DNA of 9,754 nucleotides. It comes from Deltaproteobacteria bacterium (GTDB lineage Bacteria; Desulfobacterota; Desulfobacteria; Desulfobacterales; UBA11574). Position 1 is the stretch's first letter. The number at the start of each line of letters is the position of its first letter. Positions 5,975 through 9,754 of this stretch are shown piece by piece. The notes under the pieces are model-generated. The model was given only the letters and a program-made list of their open reading frames with translations, was not told the DNA's origin and searched no databases. Where the stretch lies: assembly GCA_019313505.1 (NCBI GenBank), contig JAFDBA010000075.1:1-9754 (forward strand). Reading direction: 5' to 3'. The position numbers and the translations under genes are program-made.

Positions 5975-6120
5975 GACGGTCTCGTAAAAAGTTCAACTTC
6001 TGTATTGTGCTGCATTTTGTAATCATTCAACGGAGGATAAGTAAGCTCCCTACGGGACCGGCGGATAGCCGATGATACAAAATTTGCACGTCTTGAATTT
6101 GAACTTTTTACGAAACAGTC
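5975..6120. mobile_element. MITE-like element, 146 bp, with terminal inverted repeats
   Basis: The left end (5975-5996) and right end (6099-6120) are inverted copies of 22 bp with two mismatches, sharing the core TCGTAAAAAGTTCAA. Imperfect complementarity continues inward (GCATTTTGTAATCAT against the complement of GATGATACAAAATTTGC), so most of the element could fold into one long hairpin. The centre holds small GC-rich stems (TCCC/GGGA near 6048-6058 and CGGC/GCCG near 6059-6071). There is no transposase gene and no room for one. I see no clear target-site duplication. This pattern fits a non-autonomous transposable repeat inserted upstream of rny; confirmation needs other copies in the genome. 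Confidence 0.7.
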
Positions 6121-6235
6121 TAAATCGGACTTTTTAAGAAGCCATCAAATTTAAACTATTGAAATTTACAGTTAGAACTTAAAGGTTTAATCTTGATGAG
6201 AGTGTTAAATATGAATATTTTCAGGGAGTAGGCTA

Positions 6236-7798
6236 ATGAATGAATATAATTTAATGATAATCGTGATTGCATTCGTGATAGGCTTTGTAATTGCCTATTT
6301 GGTTAAAGGAATAATTGTAGCTCAGAAAGTTAAGGCGGCTGAAAGGGAGACTTCGCGAATATTAGGGGATGCCAAGAGGAGATCAGAAACTCTGATAAAA
6401 GAAGCCCAACTGGAGGTTAAAGACAGACTTTTCAAGATGAAAAGTGACTTTGATGCTGATACTAAAGAGACTCGATATGAATTGAAAAACAAAGAGCAAA
6501 GGTTGGTACAAAAAGAGGAGAATATCGACCGTAAGACAAATCAATTCGAACGTAGGGAACGGGACATTTCGCGAAAAGAGAAAAAGCTTGGGAGAAAAGA
6601 AGAAGAAATAGAACGGATTAAAATTAAATATAATGAGCTCATTGAAGAACAGAAGAGACAGCTCGAAAAGATTTCTGGTTTAACAGCGGAACAGGCCAAG
6701 GAACTTCTTGTCAGGGCCATGGAAAACGAGGCACGATATGAAGGTGCCAAAATTATCAAAAGAATAGAAAATGAAACAAAAGAGCAGGCAGATAAAAAAG
6801 CCACAAAGATCATGGCTACCGCTATCCAAAGGTACGCCGGAGATTTTGTTGCCGAACACACTGTTTCAGTGGTTCAACTTCCAAACGATGAAATGAAAGG
6901 GCGAATAATCGGCAGAGAAGGTCGAAATATTCGTGCACTTGAGGCGGCAACCGGTATTGATCTCATCATTGATGATACGCCTGAGGCGGTTATCTTGTCC
7001 GGTTTTAATCCGGTTCGACGTGAGGTTGCAAGACTTTCACTGATGCGGTTAATATCGGATGGTCGAATTCATCCGGCCCGCATTGAAGATGTTGTCAAAA
7101 AAGTAGGGAAAGAGGTTGATTTAATAATAAAAGAGGCCGGAGAACAGGCAGCGTTTGATTTGGGTGTTCACGGTATTCATAGCGAACTTATTAACTATAT
7201 CGGTCGATTAAAGTTTCGTACCAGTTATGCTCAGAATGTTCTGCAGCATTCGGTTGAGGTTGGTGTTATAAGCGGTATTATGGCGTCTGAATTGGGCCTT
7301 AATTCGAAACTGGCGAAACGCATGGGATTGCTGCATGATATCGGAAAGGCTATTGATCGCGAGGTCGAGGGTCAACATGCTATAATCGGTTCTAAACTTG
7401 CAAAAAAATTCGGTGAAAAACCCGAGGTTGTGCATGCCATTGCTGCTCATCATGAAGATGTGCCGCCTATTTCTGTGTATGACTTGTTAATACAAGCTGC
7501 TGATGCTCTATCAGGGGCAAGACCTGGAGCTCGTAAGGAACTGCTTGAAAATTATATCAAAAGGCTGGAAGACCTTGAAAATATAGCAAAATCATTTAGT
7601 GGGGTCGCAAATACTTATGCCATTCAGGCCGGAAGAGAGCTCAGGGTTATCGTCGAAAGTGGTATTATTTCTGATGAAGATGCAACACTTCTCAGCAGGG
7701 ATATTGCCAAAAAAATTGAGGAATCTCTAACCTTTCCAGGCCAGATAAAGGTTATGGTTATACGTGAAACCAGGGCTGTGGAATATGCAAACAAATAA
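6236..7798 (+). CDS. rny: Ribonuclease Y
   Basis: RNase Y is a membrane-anchored endoribonuclease that starts mRNA decay and processes some transcripts. The 520-residue product matches the usual ~515-520 and shows all parts in order: an N-terminal transmembrane helix (about 5-28, LMIIVIAFVIGFVIAYLV), a long charged coiled coil (about 30-150), and a KH RNA-binding domain (about 210-275, GRIIGREGRNIRALEAATG with the GREG loop at 226-229). It ends with an HD metal-dependent phosphohydrolase domain (about 335-430) carrying GLLHDIGKAID (H367, D368), AIAAHHEDVPP (H405, H406) and AADALSGARPGAR (D423). ATG 6236 has AGGGAG 7 nt upstream. No promoter is evident in the immediate upstream region; transcription may come from further up, past the MITE-like element. 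It faces the same way as 6S RNA and tyrS. No damage to any catalytic residue is visible. Confidence 0.98.
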   Translation: MNEYNLMIIVIAFVIGFVIAYLVKGIIVAQKVKAAERETSRILGDAKRRSETLIKEAQLEVKDRLFKMKSDFDADTKETRYELKNKEQRLVQKEENIDRKTNQFERRERDISRKEKKLGRKEEEIERIKIKYNELIEEQKRQLEKISGLTAEQAKELLVRAMENEARYEGAKIIKRIENETKEQADKKATKIMATAIQRYAGDFVAEHTVSVVQLPNDEMKGRIIGREGRNIRALEAATGIDLIIDDTPEAVILSGFNPVRREVARLSLMRLISDGRIHPARIEDVVKKVGKEVDLIIKEAGEQAAFDLGVHGIHSELINYIGRLKFRTSYAQNVLQHSVEVGVISGIMASELGLNSKLAKRMGLLHDIGKAIDREVEGQHAIIGSKLAKKFGEKPEVVHAIAAHHEDVPPISVYDLLIQAADALSGARPGARKELLENYIKRLEDLENIAKSFSGVANTYAIQAGRELRVIVESGIISDEDATLLSRDIAKKIEESLTFPGQIKVMVIRETRAVEYANK

Positions 7799-7825
7799 CT
7801 TGATAGTATAGGAACTTTATTTTTT

Positions 7826-7940
7826 GGACACAGATGAACACAGATTGCAAAGATTCTTGAATTAAGAAATAAAAATATTATCTGTGTATATCTGTCCGCT
7901 TGTGCCTTGCATGGCAGGCGGGTCTGTGAAAATCTGCTTG
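7826..7940. repeat. Palindromic intergenic repeat between rny and tyrS
   Basis: GGACACAGATGAACACAGAT (7826-7845) pairs imperfectly with ATCTGTGTATATCTGTCC (7880-7897), with a two-base bulge and two mismatches. A small hairpin TTCTT/AAGAA (7854-7858 with 7864-7868) sits in the loop. Downstream, CCGCTTGTGCC and GGCAGGCGG (about 7896-7922) form a second GC-rich hairpin, and GTCTGTGAAAATCTGC (about 7922-7937) repeats the theme of the right arm. The 'ACACAGATGAACACAGATT' type of sequence is, from memory, a common dispersed repeat in sulfate-reducer genomes. It may end or stabilise the rny transcript, but no U-tract follows. Confidence 0.6.
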
Positions 7941-8010
7941 TCCCGTAGCTCCGGTAGATGGTACTGGGGTGTCCTATTTAACTTGAAAATTATGAATGAG
8001 GCAAAATAAC

Positions 8011-9369
8011 ATGGCGAATTTGATCGATATTCTTAAAGAAAGAGGTTTTGTTGATCAGACAACACATGGAAAAGAGCTGGACCAATATCTCGAAGTCGGA
8101 CAAGTAACTTGTTATATCGGTTTTGATCCCACAGCGTCCAGTCTCCATGTGGGGAGCCTTGTTCCTATAATGTCACTTGCACATATGCAAAGACACGGGT
8201 ATCGTCCTATAGCGCTTATCGGAGGCGGTACAGGCCTTGTGGGCGATCCAAGTGGAAAGACTGAAATGCGTAAGCTTCTAACACCTGAGATGGTGGATGA
8301 GAACGCAATTGGTATTAAAAAACAACTATCTTGTTTCATTGACTTTAGTGATGACAAGGCGCTGATGTTGAACAATGCCGATTGGCTGACTAAATTAGAG
8401 TATATCCCTTTTTTAAGAGATTTTGGACGACATTTCTCAGTTAATCGAATGATAAAAGCCGAAAGCTATAAAATGCGACTTGAATCCGAAGAAGGGCTTA
8501 ATTTTATTGAATTTAATTATATGCTTTTGCAGGCTTATGATTTTCTGGAACTCTATGATCATTATGGATGCAGATTGCAGATGGGAGGGAGTGATCAATG
8601 GGGTAACATTGTTGCCGGTGTCGAGTTGATTAGAAGGGTTCGTCAAGAAACCGTATTTGGGATTACCTTTCCGTTGATCACTACCAGCAGCGGCGCGAAA
8701 ATGGGCAAAACAGCTGAAGGTGCTGTGTGGCTTGACCCGAATAAAACGTCACCTTATGAATATTATCAATACTGGATAAATACAGACGATCGAGATGTTG
8801 TTAGATTTATGGCCCTCTTTACATTTTTACCCATGGAAGAGATCAAGAAGCTTGAAAAATTAAGTGGTGCTGATTTGAACAGCGCGAAGGCTGTACTGGC
8901 TTTTGAGGTGACGCAGATTGCCCATGGGATGGAAGAAACCATCAAAGCCTATTATGCCGCTGCAAACAGGTTTGGCGCTCGAATTGTTCCTGAGGAGATT
9001 GTACCGTCAAGTTTGATTCCTCGAAATGGTTTTGAAGTTAGTAGTATTTCAGGGCAGTTAAATGGTGTTTTGCCGGCCTTAGAGATTGAAATTGAAGGGA
9101 GTGTTGATTCGACCCCACATTCAAAAATAGAGATAGACCGGTTTAAAGAGGGTATTCCGGCATTTAAGTTGTATCATATGGTAGGCCTTGCAAACTCGGG
9201 AAGTGCGGCCAGAAGGCTCATTGAGCAGGGAGGAGCCTATGTTAACGGCCAACGGATAGAATCATTTGATTACCTGTTAACCGACAGTGATATTGTTAAT
9301 TTGGAAATACTATTAAGGGCAGGAAAAAAACGGTATCATAAAATTAAAATAATTAAAAATAAGTCTTGA
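8011..9369 (+). CDS. tyrS: Tyrosyl-tRNA synthetase
   Basis: This class I synthetase charges tRNA(Tyr) with tyrosine using ATP. With the chosen start the product has 452 residues. The Rossmann catalytic domain begins near CYIGFDPTASSLHVGSLVP, where HVGS (46-49) is the HIGH motif and Y35, G37 and D39 line the tyrosine pocket. GGGTGLVGDPSGKTEMR (71-87), YMLLQAYDFLE (170-180) and GGSDQWGN (192-199) are typical, and KMGKT (230-234) is the KMSKS-loop equivalent. The C-terminal S4 RNA-binding domain covers about 385-445 (SAARRLIEQGGAYVNGQRI). ATG 8011 is preferred over the in-frame ATG 7996 because GAGG (7998-8001) sits 9 nt before it and the N-terminus MANLIDILKERG then matches the family; 7996 has no ribosome binding site. 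No T-box-like leader is visible. An rRNA operon starts directly downstream. Confidence 0.97.
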   Translation: MANLIDILKERGFVDQTTHGKELDQYLEVGQVTCYIGFDPTASSLHVGSLVPIMSLAHMQRHGYRPIALIGGGTGLVGDPSGKTEMRKLLTPEMVDENAIGIKKQLSCFIDFSDDKALMLNNADWLTKLEYIPFLRDFGRHFSVNRMIKAESYKMRLESEEGLNFIEFNYMLLQAYDFLELYDHYGCRLQMGGSDQWGNIVAGVELIRRVRQETVFGITFPLITTSSGAKMGKTAEGAVWLDPNKTSPYEYYQYWINTDDRDVVRFMALFTFLPMEEIKKLEKLSGADLNSAKAVLAFEVTQIAHGMEETIKAYYAAANRFGARIVPEEIVPSSLIPRNGFEVSSISGQLNGVLPALEIEIEGSVDSTPHSKIEIDRFKEGIPAFKLYHMVGLANSGSAARRLIEQGGAYVNGQRIESFDYLLTDSDIVNLEILLRAGKKRYHKIKIIKNKS

Positions 9370-9393
9370 CAAAGGTAGCAAGTAGTTTTAAAT
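9366..9393 (+). promoter_or_regulatory. Possible upstream rRNA promoter (P1)
   Basis: A perfect TTGACA (9366-9371) overlaps the tyrS stop codon and is followed after 16 bp by TTAAAT (9388-9393), four of six -10 bases. Tandem promoters are common before rRNA operons, but the weak -10 leaves this uncertain. Confidence 0.35.
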
Positions 9394-9464
9394 ATCTCGA
9401 TTCTTTTAGTGTAAAAAAAATGAGCATTTTGGTACAAATATAAATAAAAATATTGAAAAAGACA

Positions 9465-9492
9465 TTGACAAATTAGTTTGATTTTATATAAT
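9465..9492 (+). promoter_or_regulatory. Main rRNA operon promoter
   Basis: TTGACA (9465-9470) and TATAAT (9487-9492), both perfect consensus, are separated by 16 bp, the spacing typical of rRNA promoters. The 50 bases upstream are strongly A/T-rich (A-runs near 9413-9420, 9446-9450 and 9456-9460), consistent with an UP element. Transcription should begin near 9497-9500, giving a leader of about 150 nt before 16S. Confidence 0.9.
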
Positions 9493-9497
9493 AAAAG

Positions 9498-9650
9498 TTT
9501 CCTACTGTTTTTCTTTGACAGTATGGGCTTTAAAAGCCATTTTTTAATGGTTCTTTTTGATCTTTGAAAACTAAATAGTGACAGCTTGTGAGTTAGGTTT
9601 CGCAGTTAATTCATTGCGAGTGCCGGAAGGCAGACGCAATTGATATATTT
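9498..9650 (+). promoter_or_regulatory. rRNA leader with boxA-like antitermination site and hairpins
   Basis: TGATCTTTGAAAAC (9558-9571) resembles boxA of rRNA leaders, the NusB/NusE binding site that protects long untranslated transcripts from Rho. Upstream, TACTGT/ACAGTA (9503-9508 with 9518-9523) forms a hairpin. Then ATGGGCTTT/AAAGCCAT (9523-9531 with 9533-9540, one bulged G) competes with CCATT/AATGG (9537-9541 with 9546-9550, loop TTTT) for the same CCAT. The second hairpin is followed by TTCTTTTT, a terminator-like layout. A further hairpin at 9613-9640 lies close to the 16S 5' end. The boxA call is by pattern and position. Confidence 0.7.
9613..9640 (+). other. Leader hairpin immediately upstream of 16S
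   Basis: ATTGCG (9613-9618) pairs with CGCAAT (9635-9640), then a 2x2 internal loop (AG against GA), then TGCC (9621-9624) pairs with GGCA (9629-9632) around the GNRA tetraloop GGAA. It ends 10 nt before the 16S 5' end and probably belongs to the precursor region removed during 16S maturation. Confidence 0.6.
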
Positions 9651-9754
9651 TAATTGGAGAGTTTGATCCTGGCTCAGAATGAACGCTGGCGGCGTGCTTA
9701 ACACATGCAAGTCGTACGAGAACTCTTTAGCTTGCTAAAGATAGTAAAGTGGCG
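9651..9754 (+). rRNA. rrs: 16S ribosomal RNA, 5' end (truncated by window)
   Basis: This is the small-subunit rRNA. The conserved GAGAGTTTGATCCTGGCTCAG region (9657-9677) and GAACGCTGGCGGCGTGCTTAACACATGCAAGTCG (from 9680) identify it beyond doubt. The 5' end at 9651 is set by counting back from GTTTGATC, which is E. coli position 11. The V1 helix is visible as CTTTAG/CTAAAG (9725-9730 with 9735-9740, loop CTTG). The pattern CGTACGAGAA...AGTAAAGTGGCG fits Desulfobacteraceae-like sequences, which supports the organism guess. Only about 104 nt are inside the window. Confidence 0.97.

Noticed and set aside
6159..6221. Promoter candidates for rny (TTGAAA at 6159, TTGATG at 6193)
   Set aside because: The first has no -10 at acceptable spacing. 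The second has its -10 at 6216-6221, which would start the transcript inside or after the ribosome binding site.
7996..8010. Earlier in-frame ATG for tyrS at 7996
   Set aside because: No ribosome binding site precedes it, while GAGG at 7998-8001 fits ATG 8011 and the family N-terminus begins there.
7799..8010. T-box or other riboswitch ahead of tyrS
   Set aside because: No T-box sequence or antiterminator/terminator pair is visible, and the region is explained by dispersed palindromic repeats.
1..9754. CRISPR array, tRNA gene, phage or defence system
   Set aside because: No regularly spaced repeats, no tRNA cloverleaf and no genes of such systems were seen in the window.

Overview
The window reads as ordinary chromosomal core sequence from a sulfate-reducer-type deltaproteobacterium (Desulfobacterota, probably Desulfobacteraceae or a close relative). 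The evidence is the gene order (F1 ATPase genes, a GlmU-type nucleotidyltransferase, zapB-zapA, 6S RNA, rny, tyrS, rrn), the start of the 16S rRNA, and the style of the intergenic palindromes. This placement is inferred from sequence feel and family knowledge; no search was run. All genes supported with confidence lie on the + strand.

Positions 2-3769 hold the end of an ATP synthase operon: the 3' part of atpA, then complete atpG, atpD and atpC. They encode the alpha, gamma, beta and epsilon subunits of F1. Two of the spacers (atpA-atpG and atpG-atpD) carry related AT-rich inverted repeats built on AACAAATAAC. A strong intrinsic terminator at 3806-3841 closes the operon.

Positions 3920-5629 hold a stand-alone GlmU-like uridylyltransferase that lacks the usual C-terminal acetyltransferase half. 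A good sigma70-type promoter overlaps its end and drives zapB and zapA, two small FtsZ-ring proteins that both appear to start with TTG. Next comes an unmistakable 6S RNA (ssrS) at about 5456-5629, which contains no real coding gene.

Positions 5630-6235 form a gene-poor gap of about 600 bases. It contains a nested set of inverted repeats that could fold as a three-way junction, a speculative 43-codon reverse-strand ORF with a good ribosome binding site, spaced direct repeats, and a 146-bp MITE-like element with 22-bp terminal inverted repeats.

Positions 6236-9369 hold rny (ribonuclease Y, a membrane-anchored KH/HD endoribonuclease) and tyrS (tyrosyl-tRNA synthetase), separated by a palindromic repeat region. 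From 9366 a ribosomal RNA operon begins: a consensus promoter (TTGACA, 16 bp, TATAAT), a structured leader with a boxA-like antitermination site, and the first ~104 nt of 16S rRNA, cut by the window edge.

Taken together the genes serve energy generation, cell-wall precursor supply, division, RNA turnover, transcription control and translation. I found no defence system, phage, CRISPR array or clearly new multi-gene system. The items most worth a second look are non-coding (6S RNA, MITE-like element, intergenic palindromes, rRNA leader) and the single-domain GlmU.
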